From the NCBI RefSeq assembly GCF_034653355.1, contig NZ_JAYEER010000004.1, positions 930,001 through 994,000 of the forward strand: 64,000 bases of DNA. The letters are read 5' to 3'. Position 1 is the stretch's first letter, and each line of letters begins with the position of its first letter. The notes beneath the pieces were generated by a model. The model was given only the letters and a program-made list of their open reading frames with translations, was not told the DNA's origin and searched no databases. Of this stretch, positions 17,232-26,744 are shown in pieces. The DNA comes from Nitrospirillum sp034653355 (GTDB taxonomy: Bacteria; Pseudomonadota; Alphaproteobacteria; Azospirillales; Azospirillaceae). A program made the position numbers and the translations under genes.

Positions 17232-17762
17232 ATGCTGATCCCCGACGTCCTCGTCCCCGGCCTTCACCTGGTGTTCTGCGGCACGGCGCCCAGCCGCGCC
17301 TCCATGGAGGCCAGGGCCTACTACGCCAAGCCGGGCAACGCCTTCTGGCCCAGCCTGCACGCCGCCGGATTCACGCCCACGCGGCTGAAACCCCAGGAAT
17401 ATCCCATCCTGCCGACCCTGGGGCTGGGCCTGACCGACCTGAACAAGACCCAGTTCGGCAACGACGTCGACCTGGACCCCGCCGCCTATGACGTGGCGTC
17501 CTTCGTGGAGAAGATGCGGCGCCATCGTCCCGGCGCCGTGGCCTTCACCAGCAAGACGGCCGCGTCCGTCTTCCTGGCCGGGCATTTCGGGCTGATCGGC
17601 AGCCCCGTCTACGGGCGGCAGGCCCAGGATTTCGAGGGCGTCACCCTGTTCGTCCTGCCGTCCCCCTCCGGCCAGGCGCGGCGCTTCTTCACGCTGGAGC
17701 CCTGGCGGGAAGCGGCGGCCTTCGTGGCCCACCGGCGCACCGCTTCCGCCCGGCTCCCCTGA
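17232..17762 (+). CDS. Mug/TDG-family mismatch-specific DNA glycosylase
   Basis: Removes uracil or thymine from G:U/G:T mismatches, starting base excision repair. The 176-residue length, the YYAKPGNAFWPSLHAAGFTP block, the LKPQE motif and the C-terminal VLPSPSG loop align with E. coli Mug (PANRFW, LKPQE, LPNPSG). Motif I reads CGTAPS where E. coli Mug has INPGLS, so the catalytic Asn position is Ala here, as I recall for rhizobial members of the family. Substrate range may differ from Mug. It is a single gene. Confidence 0.82.
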   Translation: MLIPDVLVPGLHLVFCGTAPSRASMEARAYYAKPGNAFWPSLHAAGFTPTRLKPQEYPILPTLGLGLTDLNKTQFGNDVDLDPAAYDVASFVEKMRRHRPGAVAFTSKTAASVFLAGHFGLIGSPVYGRQAQDFEGVTLFVLPSPSGQARRFFTLEPWREAAAFVAHRRTASARLP

Positions 17763-17951
17763 TTTTGCAGATTTGCATTTCCAGGTAGTGCGCCGGCATA
17801 GTCCACTCCGGGAACAGTTGTGTGCTAGTATCACTACTGGGTTCCGGTGTTCGGTTGACGGATTTATTTTCGCTGTCCTGTCGCGGGCGCCCCGGTCGAT
17901 GCCATGGGGAATATCCGGCCGTTATCGGTATTGCGCGGCGGTGGAAGTGAA

Positions 17952-19174
17952 ATGCATGTCCTGACACTTCTCGACGTGAATATTCTGCTGCATGTCATCG
18001 CCGCCTTCTGCTTGTTTCCCGTCGGTCGTACGCTGAAGGCGGGCAGGGCGGTCTGGTTCTGGGTTTCCTCGAACCTGTTCAATGCCGCTGGCTTGCTGAT
18101 TGTCCTGACGCCCCACGCCAACCGGCCCATACCGGCGTTCAGTTTGATCGGCAACCTCTTGCTGGATTGGGGAACGATGCTGGCTTACGTCGGCATCCTG
18201 TCGTTCCTGAACCGGCCCCGGCGGACCCTCTGGCTGTTGCTTCCGGCGGCGGCGCTGTCGTGCGCCAAGATCGGCCTTTTCCTGGGGGTCGGTCTGAACT
18301 TGCCCATCAACGTCATCCTGGGGTGCGGCTGCCGCCTCCTGCTGGCGACGGGTTGCGCCTGGCTGCTGCTCCGCCATGCGGAGCGCGATCTGAGGATCGC
18401 CGCCTGGACGATGGCGGGATTCAACGTGGCCTGGGCGGCGGTGCTGCTGACCCGCATGGGTTGGGAAGCGCTGATGGTGCTGCCGCACGGCCGGGTGGTG
18501 ATCGGTGATGTGCGTGATTCCACCACCTCCATAGGGCTGATGCTGCGGGCCGGTGTCACCTTCACGCTGACCCTCGGCTATTTGTGGATGGTGGGGCAGC
18601 GGTTGCAGGCGCGCCTGATCCGCCTGGCGGAGCAAGACCCCTTGACCGGCATCGCCAATCGCCGCGTCCTTTGGGAAAGGGGGAGCGCCTGGTGGCGCGG
18701 GCCCAGCAGCGGGGCGGCATGCTGGCGGCGTTGATGGTCGACATCGACCACTTCAAGGCCATCAACGACCGGTGGGGCCATGGCATGGGCGACGTCGTGA
18801 TCACGCGCGTCGCGCAGGCCATCGCCGGCGTCATCCGCGCGACGGATATCCTGGGCCGCGTCGGCGGCGAGGAATTCGCGGTCGCCCTGCCTGACGCCGA
18901 CGCGGCCACGGTGGCCGCCGTGGCGGAGCGGATCCGCAAGGCCGTCGCCGACCTGGTCGTGGACCCGCAAGCGCCGGTTCGGTGCACCGTCAGTGTCGGC
19001 CGCGCCAATCTCGCGCCCGGCGTCGATTGGGCCGCCTTGGTCCACGCGGCCGACCAGGCGCTCTACCGTGCCAAGACCGGCGGCCGGAACCGGGTGGAGG
19101 CGCACGTCTGGGACGAGGCGGGGCGGGGCGCCGACGCGGAAATTCCCGGACTGGCCATGGCCTGCTGGATTTAG
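17952..19174 (+). pseudogene. Diguanylate cyclase (GGDEF) with membrane sensor, frameshifted
   Basis: The first frame encodes about six membrane helices (residues ~1-190) and runs into the GGDEF domain start DPLTGIANRR, then goes out of frame. The rest (MVDIDHFKAINDRWGHGMGD, catalytic GGEEF, and YRAKTGGRN) continues one frame back to 19174. Adding one G to the run at 18679-18683 restores an unbroken protein (reading ...VLWERGERLVARAQQ...), so a G6-to-G5 contraction is the simplest cause. The active site is intact. It is either an inactivated gene, a phase-variable G-tract or a consensus error. The ATG behind GGAAG was taken as start; another lies 16 codons upstream. Confidence 0.88.
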
Positions 19175-19295
19175 GCGCCCGCCCGCGCGAACCGCGCCGG
19201 CCCATCCATCCAAATCGCCACTCGCTTGCCTGCCGGGTCATGGTAATGTCATCCGGTATCCCACGGGCGGGATTTGCGAATACGGATCCGGCGAC

Positions 19296-19598
19296 ATGAG
19301 CAACCAGGACGATATCGACGCCATGTTCGGCGGTGGCGGCCAATCCATGGCCTCATCCACCGAGCTGTCGGCCATCTACGACACGGTGGTCGAGGTGTCG
19401 GTGGTGCTGGGCACATCAACCATTCGCGTCCGCGATCTGCTGAAGCTGGGCCGCGGCGCCATCGTGGAACTGGACCGCAAGATCGACGACCTGTCCGACA
19501 TCATCGTTTCCGGCCGCACCGTGGGCCGGGGCGAGGTCACCATCGTCGAGGACAAGATCGCCGTGACCTTCCGCGAGTTCACGCGGGTGAACGGCTGA
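19296..19598 (+). CDS. fliN: Flagellar motor switch protein FliN
   Basis: A 100-residue FliN/SpoA protein: an acidic N-terminus (MSNQDDIDAMFGGGG) and a surface-presentation domain with the pattern VEVSVVLGTSTIRVRDLLKLGRGAIVELD ... VGRGEVTIVEDKIAVTF. FliN forms part of the cytoplasmic C-ring that sets rotation direction and aids export. The short length is normal for alphaproteobacterial FliN. No other flagellar gene is nearby, so it is an isolated copy, downstream of the GGDEF gene. Confidence 0.9.
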   Translation: MSNQDDIDAMFGGGGQSMASSTELSAIYDTVVEVSVVLGTSTIRVRDLLKLGRGAIVELDRKIDDLSDIIVSGRTVGRGEVTIVEDKIAVTFREFTRVNG

Positions 19599-19632
19599 CA
19601 TCGTTCGCCTGGGAACCAAGGGGGGCAAGGGC

Positions 19633-20070
19633 ATGATGGCGGACGGCGCGGAGGCGGGTACCGAGGGCTGGGCCCTGTGCCCGGTGACGCCTGGTTTCAT
19701 CGCCCATATCGGCCCCTTCTGGGAGGGGCGGCCCGCCCGTGGCGGCGGGGACGGCGGCTGGGTCCGCGCCTTCGTGGCGGATGAGCGCCACCTGGCGGCC
19801 GGCGGCCAAATCCATACCTCCGTCCTGGCGTCCTTCGCCGAACTGGTTTGCCTGCGCGCCATCAGCGACGAAGGCGTGCCGGAGGGGGAGGCGGTGCTGC
19901 TGAATTTGACGCTGAACCACCTGGGCAGCGGCCCGCGCGGCACCCTGGTGCAGGGTGAGGCGCGGCTGATCCGCCGTAACTGGTCGCAGCTGGTGACCGA
20001 GGTCCGGGTCCATGATGGCGACCGACCCCTGGTGGCCGGCACCGCCCTGTGGAGCCTGGCCGGCGCCTGA
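19633..20070 (+). CDS. PaaI-like hotdog-fold thioesterase
   Basis: A 145-residue protein with hotdog features: GFIAHIGPFW near the start, DERHLAAGGQIHTSVLASFAELVCL as the central helix with the His-containing turn that replaces the family's N-x-x-G-x-x-HGG, and two long terminal strands (EAVLLNLTLNHLGS and TLVQGEARLIRRNWSQLVTEVRVHDG). It probably hydrolyses an acyl-CoA; the substrate is unknown. It starts 35 bp after fliN and converges with the giant repeat gene. Confidence 0.75.
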   Translation: MMADGAEAGTEGWALCPVTPGFIAHIGPFWEGRPARGGGDGGWVRAFVADERHLAAGGQIHTSVLASFAELVCLRAISDEGVPEGEAVLLNLTLNHLGSGPRGTLVQGEARLIRRNWSQLVTEVRVHDGDRPLVAGTALWSLAGA

Positions 20071-20098
20071 AGGCGGCCCCGTCGCCCCCACCCGCCCC

Positions 20099-23000
20099 TT
20101 ATGACGTGCGGGCCGTCTGCCAGGCGTTGGTCTGGTCCGAAGTGAAGACGCCCAATTGGTCGCCGCTGAAGGCGTTGGCCTGGTCCGACGACATCGCCAG
20201 GATCTGGTCGGTGCTGAGGCCCGGGATCTGATCGGTGGTGAACATCGGCACCTGGCTGACGGTGAACTCGCGGATGTCGTCCGTGGTCAGGGCGCTGATC
20301 TGCGCCGTGGTCAGGGCGTCGATCTGGGTGCTGTTCAGCAGGGCGACCTGGGTGCCGCTCAGCGCCGACAGGTTGCTGGTGCTGAGGCCCGCCAATTGCG
20401 CCGTGGTCAGGGCCGTCACCTGCGCGGGCGTCAGATTCACGATGCGGTCGGTGGCCAAGGCGTCCAGCTGCGCGGTACCCAGCGCCTTCACCTGGGCCAG
20501 CGACAGGCCGGAGACCTGGGTGGTGGTGAGCGCCGCCACCTGGCTGGTGGTCAGGGCCCCGACCTGCGCCGTGCCCAAGGCGGCCACCTGCGCCGCGGTC
20601 AGGCTCGACACGTCGCCCGTGGTCAGGGCGGATATCTGGTTGGTGGTCAGAACACCCAACTGGGTGGCGGACAATTCGCGGATGTCGGCGGTGGACAGCG
20701 CGTTCAACTGGCTGGTGGTCAGCGCCTGGATCTGCGCCGTGGTCAGCACGGTGGCCTGCGGGCCGCTCAACGCCGAGAGGTTGTCGGTGTCGAGCGCCGA
20801 TATCTGGGCCGTGGTCAGCGCGGTGATGAGGGTGGGCGACAGGCCCCTGATCTGCGACGTGCTGAGCGCGTTCAGCTGATCGGTGCTGAGCGCCTGGATC
20901 TGCGGGGCCGACAGGCTGCTCAGCTGGGTGTTGCTCAGCGCCGTCAGCACCGCGGTGCTGAGGCCGGAAAGCTGCGCCGTCGTCAGGGCGGCCAGCTGGG
21001 TGGCCGACAGCGCGCGGGCGTCGCTGGTCGACAGGGCGTTCAATTGGTCGGTGCTCAGCGTCTTGACCTGCGTGGCCGACAGGCCGGCCACCTGGGCCGT
21101 CGTCAGGCCGGCCACCTGGGCCGTGGTCAGGGCCGTGATCTGCGCCGTGGTCAGCGCCGCGGTCTGAGGCGTGGTCAGCGCCGCGACGTGGGTGGTGTCC
21201 AGGGCCGCTAGCTGGCTAGTGGTCAGCAGGGCGACCTGGGCGGCCGTGAACTCCGTGATGTCCGAGGTGGTCAGGGCGTTCAACTGGTCGGTGCCCAGCG
21301 ACTGTAGCTGGGCGCTGTTCAGGCTGTTCACCTGGGTGGCGCTCAAGGCCGACAGGTTGTCGGTGCTCAAGCCGGCGATCTGGTCTGTGGACAGGGCGGC
21401 CAGCTGCGTGGCCGTCAGGGCGCGGGTGTCGGCGGTGGACAGCGCGTCCAGCTGGCTGGTGGACAGCACCTTGACCTGGGCGGCCGTCAGGCTGGCCACC
21501 TGCGTGCTGCTCAAGGCCTGCAGGAAATCGGTGCCCAGGCCGCTCACCTGGTCGGTGCCCAGGCTGCTCAGTTGCGTCGCCGTCAGGGCCCGCGTGTCCG
21601 CCGTGGGCAGGGCGTTCAGCTGGTCGGTGCCCAGGGCGTGCAGTTGCAGGGTGGTCAGGCTGGCCACCTGGCCGGTGGTCAGGGTGGACAGGAAGGGGAT
21701 GCCGAGGCCGCTGATCTGGTCCGTGGTCAGGGCCGCCACCTGGGTCCCCGTCAGCGTCCGGATCGTGTCGGTGCTGAGCGCGTTGATCTGGCTGGTGGAC
21801 AGCACCTTGACCTGGGCGGCCGACAGGCTGGTCACCTGCGCCGTCGTCAGCGCCCCCACCTGATCGGTGGTCAGGGTGCTGACCTGCGCCGTGGTCAGGC
21901 TGGGCACTTGGCTGGTGGAGAGGGCGGTCAGCTGGGCGGTGCCCAGGGCCGACAGCTGGGCCGTGGTCAGCTGGCCCACCTGGGTCGCCGTGAATTCACG
22001 CACATCGGCGGTGGTCAGGCTGTTCAGCTGGCCGGTGGTCAGGGCCTGGACCTGGGCGCTGCCGAGGTTGCCCACCTGGGTGGCGCTGAAGGCTGACAGG
22101 GCGTCGGTGCCCAGGGAGGATACCTGGGCCGTGGTCAGGGCCTGGACCTGGGTGGCGGTCAGGGCGCGGGCGTCGGCGGTGGACAGGGTGCCCAGCTGGT
22201 CCGTGGTCAGCGCCTTGACCTGGGTGGCCGAGAGGTTGGCGATCTGGGGGGTGCTGAGCGTCGCCAGGAAGCTGGTGCTGAGCTGCGAGACCTGCGCCGT
22301 CGTCAGGGCCTGGATCTGCGCGGCGGTCAGGGCGCGGGCGTCGTCGGTGGACAGGGTGTTCAACTGGTCGGTGGTCAGGCTGGACACCTGCCCCGCCGTC
22401 AGGCTGGACACCTGGGCGGTGGTCAGCACCGACAGGTTGGCGGTGCTGAGGCCCGCCAGCTGCGCCGTGGTCAGGGCGGCCACCTGGGTGCCCGTCAGCG
22501 TCCGCACCGTATCGGTGCTGAGCGCGTCCAGCTGGTCGGTGGTCAGGGCCTTGACCTGGGTGGCGGTCAGGCTGGTGACCTGCGCCGTGGTCAGGGTGGC
22601 GACCTGGCCGGTGGTCAGGGTGTTCAGCTGCGCCGTGGTCAGGCCGCCGATCTGGCTGGACGACAGGGATGTCAGCTGCTCCGTGCCCAGGGCCGACAGC
22701 TGGGCCGTGGTCAGCTGTCCCACCTGGGTGGCGCTGAGTTCCCGGATGTCGGCGCTGTTCAGGCTGTTCAGCTGGCCGGTGGTCAGGGCCTGGACCTGGG
22801 CGCTGCCGAGGCTGGGCACCTGGGTGCTGCTGAGCGCCGACAGGTTGGCGGTACCCAGCGCCGCGATCTGGCCCGTGGACAGGAAACCCACCTGCGCGCC
22901 GGACAGCTCGCGGATATCGGCGGTGGTCAGGCCGTTCAGCTGGTCGGTGGTCAGCGCGCGGACCTGGGCGGAGGTCAGGCCGGCCACCTGCGTGGCGGTC

Positions 23001-26000
23001 AGCGCCGACAGGGCGTCGCTGCTCAGCGCCGCCACCTGGTTGGTGGTCAGGGCCGACACCTGCGTGGCCGTCAGGGCGCGGGCGTCGGCCGTGGGCAGGG
23101 TGCCCAGCTGGTCGGTGGTCAGGGCCTTCACCTGGGTCGCCGACAGGCTGGCCACCTGGGTGCTGCTGAGGGCCGTCAGGAAGGCGGTGCCCAGCGCCGA
23201 CACCTGGCTGGTGCTGAGGCTGGTCAATTGCAGGGACGTCAGGGCCCGCGCTTCCGCCGAGGACAGGGTGTTCAGCTGGTCGGTGGTCAGGGCCCCCACC
23301 TGGGCCGCCGTCAGGCTGACCACCTGGGCCGTGGTCAGGGCCGTCAGGGTGCCGGTGGCCAGGCCCGCCACCTGCGCCGTCGTCAGGGCCGAGACCTGGG
23401 CGGCGGTCAGTTTCTGCAGGTTGGCGGTGGGCAGGGCCGACAGCTGGTCGGTGGTCAGGGCCTTCACCTGGGTGGCCGATAGGGTGACCAGTTGCGCGGT
23501 GGTCAGGGCCGCCACCTGGTCGGTGGTCAGGGCCCCCACTTGGGTGGTCGTCAGGCCGGCCAGCTGCAGGGAGGTCAGCGCCGTCAGCTGGCTGGTTCCC
23601 AGGGCCGACAGCTGCCCGGTGGACAGCGTGCCCACCTGCGTGGCGCTGAACTCACGCACGTCGGCCGTGGTCAGCGCGTTCAGCTGGTCGGTGGTCAGCG
23701 CCCTGACCTGGGCGCTGGTCAGGCTGGGCACCTGGGCACTGCTGAGCGCCGACAGGTTGGCGGTGCCCAGGGCGGACACCTGGTCCGTCGTCAGGGTCGC
23801 GACCTGGGTGGCGGAGAATTCGCGGATGTCGGCGGTGGTCAGCGCGTTCAGCTGATCGGTGGTCAGCGCCCTGACCTGGGCGCTGGTCAAGCCGGTCACC
23901 TGGCTGGCGCTGAGCGCGGACAGGGCGTCGCTGCCCAGGGCTGCCACCTGGGCGGTGGACACGGCCGCCAGCTGCGTGGCGGTCAGGGCGCGGGCGTCGG
24001 CGGTGGACAGGGTGCTGAGCTGATCCGTGGTCAGCGCCCGCACCTGGGCGGTGGTCAACGCGGCGACCTGGGCGGTGCTCAACGCCGCCAGGGTGGCGGT
24101 CTGCAGGCCGGCCACCTGGGCGGTGGTCAAGGCCGCGATCTGGCTGGGGGCGAATTCCCGCAGGTCGGCGGTGGTCAGGCTGTTCAACTGGTCGGTCGTC
24201 AGCGCCTGGACCTGCGCGTTGGTCAGCGTCTGCACCTGCGCGCTGCTGAGCGCGGACAGGGCACTGGTGCCCAGCGCGGCGATCTGCCCGGTGGTCAGCC
24301 CGGGAATCTGGAGGGAGGTGAGGGCGCGCAGGTCCGCGGTCGACAGGGCGGACAGCTGGTCCGAGCTGAGTGTGCGCAGCTGGGCCGTGGTCAAATTGGC
24401 CACCTGCGCGGTGGTGAGGGCCGCCAGGGCGTCGCTGCCCAGCCCCGCCACCTGGGTGGTGCTCAGCTGGCCCACCTGGGTGGCGGTGAATTCGCGGATG
24501 TCGGCGGAACTCAGCGCGTTCAGCTGGTCGGTGGTCAGGGCGCGGATTTGCAGGCTGCCCAGCACCGCCACCTGCGCGCTGTTCAGCGCCGACAGGTTGT
24601 CGGTGGACAGGCCGGCGATCTGCGCCGTGCTCAGCGCCGCCACCTGCGCCGGCGTCAGCTTCTGCACCGACGCCGTCCCCAGGGCGCTGAACTGGTCCGA
24701 CCCCAGGCCCTTCAGCTGCACCGCCGTCAGGCTGGCCAGCTGCGCGGTGGTCAGGGCCGCGACCTGGCCGGTGGTCAGCGCCGACAACTGGGTGGAGGTC
24801 AGGCCCGTCAGTTGCGGCGTGGTCAGCGCCGACAGGTTGTCGGTGTCGATGGCGGAGATCTGCGCCGTGCTGAACGCCGTCACCTGGGCGGCGGCGAATT
24901 CCCGTATGTCGGCCGTCGTCAGGCCGTTCAGCTGGTCCGTGGTCAGGGCGCGGACCTGGGCGGTCGACAGCTTCTGCACCTGGGCGCTGGTCAGGGCCGA
25001 CAGGTTGTCGGTGCTGATGCCCGCGATCTGCGCCGTGCTCAGGGCGGCGAGCTGGATGCTGGTCAGCGTCCGCACCGTGGCGGTGCCCAGCGCGTCCAGC
25101 TGGTCGGTGGACAAGGCCTTGATCTGGTTGGCGGACAGGTTCGCCACCTGCGCCGTCGTCAGGCCGCCGACCTGGTCGGTGCCCAGGGCGGCCACCTGGG
25201 CGGTGGTCAAGGCGGTCGTCTGGATGGTGGTCAGGGCGGCCAGGTTGCCGGTGCTGATGCCCGCGATCTGCGCGGTGGTGAGGGCCGCCACCTGCAGGCT
25301 GGTGAATTCGCGGATGTCGGCGGTGGTCAGGCTGTTCAGCTGGTCGGTGGTCAGCGCCCTGACCTGGGCGGTGGAGAAGGCCGCCACCTGGAGGGAACTG
25401 AGCGTGGACAGCACGTTGCTGGTCAGGAAGGGAATCTGGCCGCTGGTGAGGGCGGACAGTTGCGTCACCGCCAGGGCCTTGGCATCGGCCGTGGACAGGG
25501 CCGACAGCTGGTCGGACGTCAGCGCGCGGATCTGCGCCGTGGTCAGGCCCGCCACCTGCGCGGTGGTGAGGGCGGCGACGGCGTCGGTTGTCAGGCCCGA
25601 GGTCTGGCCGGTCGTCAGGGACGCGATCTGGCTGGCGCTGAATTCGCGGATGTCGGCGGTGGTCAGCGACGCCAGCTGGTCGGTGGTCAGCGCCTTGACC
25701 TGGGCGGCAGTCAGGCTGGCCGTTTGCGCGCTGTTCAGGGCCGACAGGTTGTCAGAGCCCAGGCCCGCCAGCTGGGCCGTTGTCAGGCCGCTCAGCTGCG
25801 TGACGGTCAGGGCGCGGATGTCGGCGGTGGACAGGGCCGCCAACTGGTCGGTGGTCAGAGCGCCGATCTGCGCCTTGCTGAATTCCTGGATGTCGGCGGT
25901 GGTGAGGGCGGCCAGCTGGTCGGTGCTCAGCGCCTGTATCTGGTTGGAGGTCAGGCCGGCGACCTGGGTGGATTTCAGGGCCTTGAAATCATCGGTGCCC

Positions 26001-26212
26001 AACGCCGTGATGTCGGCTTCGCTGAACGCCTGCAGCTGAGTTGCGCTGAATACCATTTGGCTGACCTGGAAGGCCGCCGCCTGCTGCGTCGTCATCGCCC
26101 TGATCTGGGCGGTCGTCAGCGCCTGGACGTCCTGCGTCGTCAGCCGCTGGATATTCGTGGTCGTGATGGCGGCGAACTGCGCCGGCGTCAGAAGACCGAT
26201 CTGCGAAACCAT
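20099..26212 (-). CDS. Giant octapeptide-repeat protein (2037 aa)
   Basis: Nearly the whole chain is a tandem array of about 250 octapeptides with the consensus [A/G/S]-L-[S/T]-[S/T]-x-Q-[V/L/I]-x; typical units are ALTTAQVA, ALTTDQLN and GLSTDNLS. The phase is kept almost without breaks from residue 7 to the last ~8 residues. There is no signal peptide, membrane span, cysteine or recognisable globular domain. The T-x-x-Q pattern could be a helix cap, giving a solenoid of very short helices; a beta-solenoid is the alternative. The ATG at 26212 was chosen because GGAGG lies five bases upstream; 19 extra in-frame codons exist but lack a binding site. Function is unknown; scaffold, adhesin or ligand-binding surface are guesses. 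The gene stands alone. Confidence 0.85.
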   Translation of the reverse strand: MVSQIGLLTPAQFAAITTTNIQRLTTQDVQALTTAQIRAMTTQQAAAFQVSQMVFSATQLQAFSEADITALGTDDFKALKSTQVAGLTSNQIQALSTDQLAALTTADIQEFSKAQIGALTTDQLAALSTADIRALTVTQLSGLTTAQLAGLGSDNLSALNSAQTASLTAAQVKALTTDQLASLTTADIREFSASQIASLTTGQTSGLTTDAVAALTTAQVAGLTTAQIRALTSDQLSALSTADAKALAVTQLSALTSGQIPFLTSNVLSTLSSLQVAAFSTAQVRALTTDQLNSLTTADIREFTSLQVAALTTAQIAGISTGNLAALTTIQTTALTTAQVAALGTDQVGGLTTAQVANLSANQIKALSTDQLDALGTATVRTLTSIQLAALSTAQIAGISTDNLSALTSAQVQKLSTAQVRALTTDQLNGLTTADIREFAAAQVTAFSTAQISAIDTDNLSALTTPQLTGLTSTQLSALTTGQVAALTTAQLASLTAVQLKGLGSDQFSALGTASVQKLTPAQVAALSTAQIAGLSTDNLSALNSAQVAVLGSLQIRALTTDQLNALSSADIREFTATQVGQLSTTQVAGLGSDALAALTTAQVANLTTAQLRTLSSDQLSALSTADLRALTSLQIPGLTTGQIAALGTSALSALSSAQVQTLTNAQVQALTTDQLNSLTTADLREFAPSQIAALTTAQVAGLQTATLAALSTAQVAALTTAQVRALTTDQLSTLSTADARALTATQLAAVSTAQVAALGSDALSALSASQVTGLTSAQVRALTTDQLNALTTADIREFSATQVATLTTDQVSALGTANLSALSSAQVPSLTSAQVRALTTDQLNALTTADVREFSATQVGTLSTGQLSALGTSQLTALTSLQLAGLTTTQVGALTTDQVAALTTAQLVTLSATQVKALTTDQLSALPTANLQKLTAAQVSALTTAQVAGLATGTLTALTTAQVVSLTAAQVGALTTDQLNTLSSAEARALTSLQLTSLSTSQVSALGTAFLTALSSTQVASLSATQVKALTTDQLGTLPTADARALTATQVSALTTNQVAALSSDALSALTATQVAGLTSAQVRALTTDQLNGLTTADIRELSGAQVGFLSTGQIAALGTANLSALSSTQVPSLGSAQVQALTTGQLNSLNSADIRELSATQVGQLTTAQLSALGTEQLTSLSSSQIGGLTTAQLNTLTTGQVATLTTAQVTSLTATQVKALTTDQLDALSTDTVRTLTGTQVAALTTAQLAGLSTANLSVLTTAQVSSLTAGQVSSLTTDQLNTLSTDDARALTAAQIQALTTAQVSQLSTSFLATLSTPQIANLSATQVKALTTDQLGTLSTADARALTATQVQALTTAQVSSLGTDALSAFSATQVGNLGSAQVQALTTGQLNSLTTADVREFTATQVGQLTTAQLSALGTAQLTALSTSQVPSLTTAQVSTLTTDQVGALTTAQVTSLSAAQVKVLSTSQINALSTDTIRTLTGTQVAALTTDQISGLGIPFLSTLTTGQVASLTTLQLHALGTDQLNALPTADTRALTATQLSSLGTDQVSGLGTDFLQALSSTQVASLTAAQVKVLSTSQLDALSTADTRALTATQLAALSTDQIAGLSTDNLSALSATQVNSLNSAQLQSLGTDQLNALTTSDITEFTAAQVALLTTSQLAALDTTHVAALTTPQTAALTTAQITALTTAQVAGLTTAQVAGLSATQVKTLSTDQLNALSTSDARALSATQLAALTTAQLSGLSTAVLTALSNTQLSSLSAPQIQALSTDQLNALSTSQIRGLSPTLITALTTAQISALDTDNLSALSGPQATVLTTAQIQALTTSQLNALSTADIRELSATQLGVLTTNQISALTTGDVSSLTAAQVAALGTAQVGALTTSQVAALTTTQVSGLSLAQVKALGTAQLDALATDRIVNLTPAQVTALTTAQLAGLSTSNLSALSGTQVALLNSTQIDALTTAQISALTTDDIREFTVSQVPMFTTDQIPGLSTDQILAMSSDQANAFSGDQLGVFTSDQTNAWQTARTS
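20126..26194 (-). repeat. Tandem 24-bp (octapeptide) array with 168-bp higher-order period
   Basis: The coding array of the giant protein is built of 24-bp units. Above this is a second period: seven octads (56 residues, 168 bp), each set opening with a TDQL unit, then TADIR or TADAR, then EF/AL-T-x-x-Q, with a Q-less unit such as GLGTDNLS fifth. Some sets are longer (ten octads). Units differ by many silent changes, so the array is old or kept diverse. Confidence 0.85.
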
Positions 26213-26547
26213 ACCCACCTCCGACCGCATCTCTTTGAGATGCTTCGTATTCGGCGCAAGAACCCACACCCCTTCTGGGTGTCGCCACGGCCTGGTGGCG
26301 TTGACGTCCGCCTTGTCCCCCGCCCCCTACTGGATGCGCTGGAAAAGGTATTGAGACACGACCGCCCCGACGCCCCTTTGGGGCCGCCACGACCAGGCGA
26401 CGCGATGCCAATCACAAGATTGCATTCAAGGGATGAATGTATCCGTTTTCGTGGTGTTTCGCACCCTCGAATGCACGGCTTGGCTTAGGCGCGCGCAAGA
26501 GGCGCAAAGGGATGGGGTATGGGGCGGGCCAGGGCGCCGGCGACCCC
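26213..26547. other. Intergenic region upstream of the octad-repeat gene
   Basis: This stretch carries the ribosome binding site (GGAGGTGGGT just before the ATG) and presumably the promoter of the giant minus-strand gene. I see no gene, no convincing -35/-10 pair and no RNA motif in it. It is less GC-rich than the flanks. The whole gene-free gap runs to 26744 and includes the terminator listed next. Confidence 0.4.
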
Positions 26548-26581
26548 AAAAAAAACGCCGGCTGTCTCAGGACAGCCGGCG
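26548..26581 (-). terminator. Intrinsic terminator after the Crp/Fnr-type gene
   Basis: Read on the minus strand: an 11-bp perfect stem CGCCGGCTGTC / GACAGCCGGCG with a 4-base loop, followed by eight Ts. It ends the transcript of the regulator gene that lies ~165 bp upstream and insulates the giant repeat gene. Confidence 0.92.
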
Positions 26582-26744
26582 AAGATGAAGGGAGCCTCAT
26601 AAGGAGGTTGAAGGCTTGAGAGTGTCAAATCCGTCACGGTCAAGCCCCTCTTATATAGCTCCGACGCGGATTGATGAAAAGTTAAAAAACCGTGGCAAGC
26701 GTGTCACACTTCAAAAAACTGACCTCATGGTTAACCCCAAAGGC

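Noticed and set aside
18660..18690. Programmed -1 frameshift in the GGDEF gene at GGGAAAG
   Set aside because: The heptamer is not in the phase needed (the zero frame reads TGG GAA AGG), and adding one G restores the family sequence exactly.
20126..26194. CRISPR array or satellite DNA at the 24-bp repeats
   Set aside because: Units are contiguous, diverge mainly at silent positions and encode a continuous protein; there are no spacers.
21867..26488. Long open frames (up to 998 residues) on the plus strand opposite the octad-repeat gene, rich in Gly-Gln-Arg or Trp-Ala-Val repeats
   Set aside because: They are mirror images of the repeat: a 24-bp periodic gene without stops on one strand gives stop-free frames on the other. 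There are no ribosome binding sites, and the compositions are unnatural.
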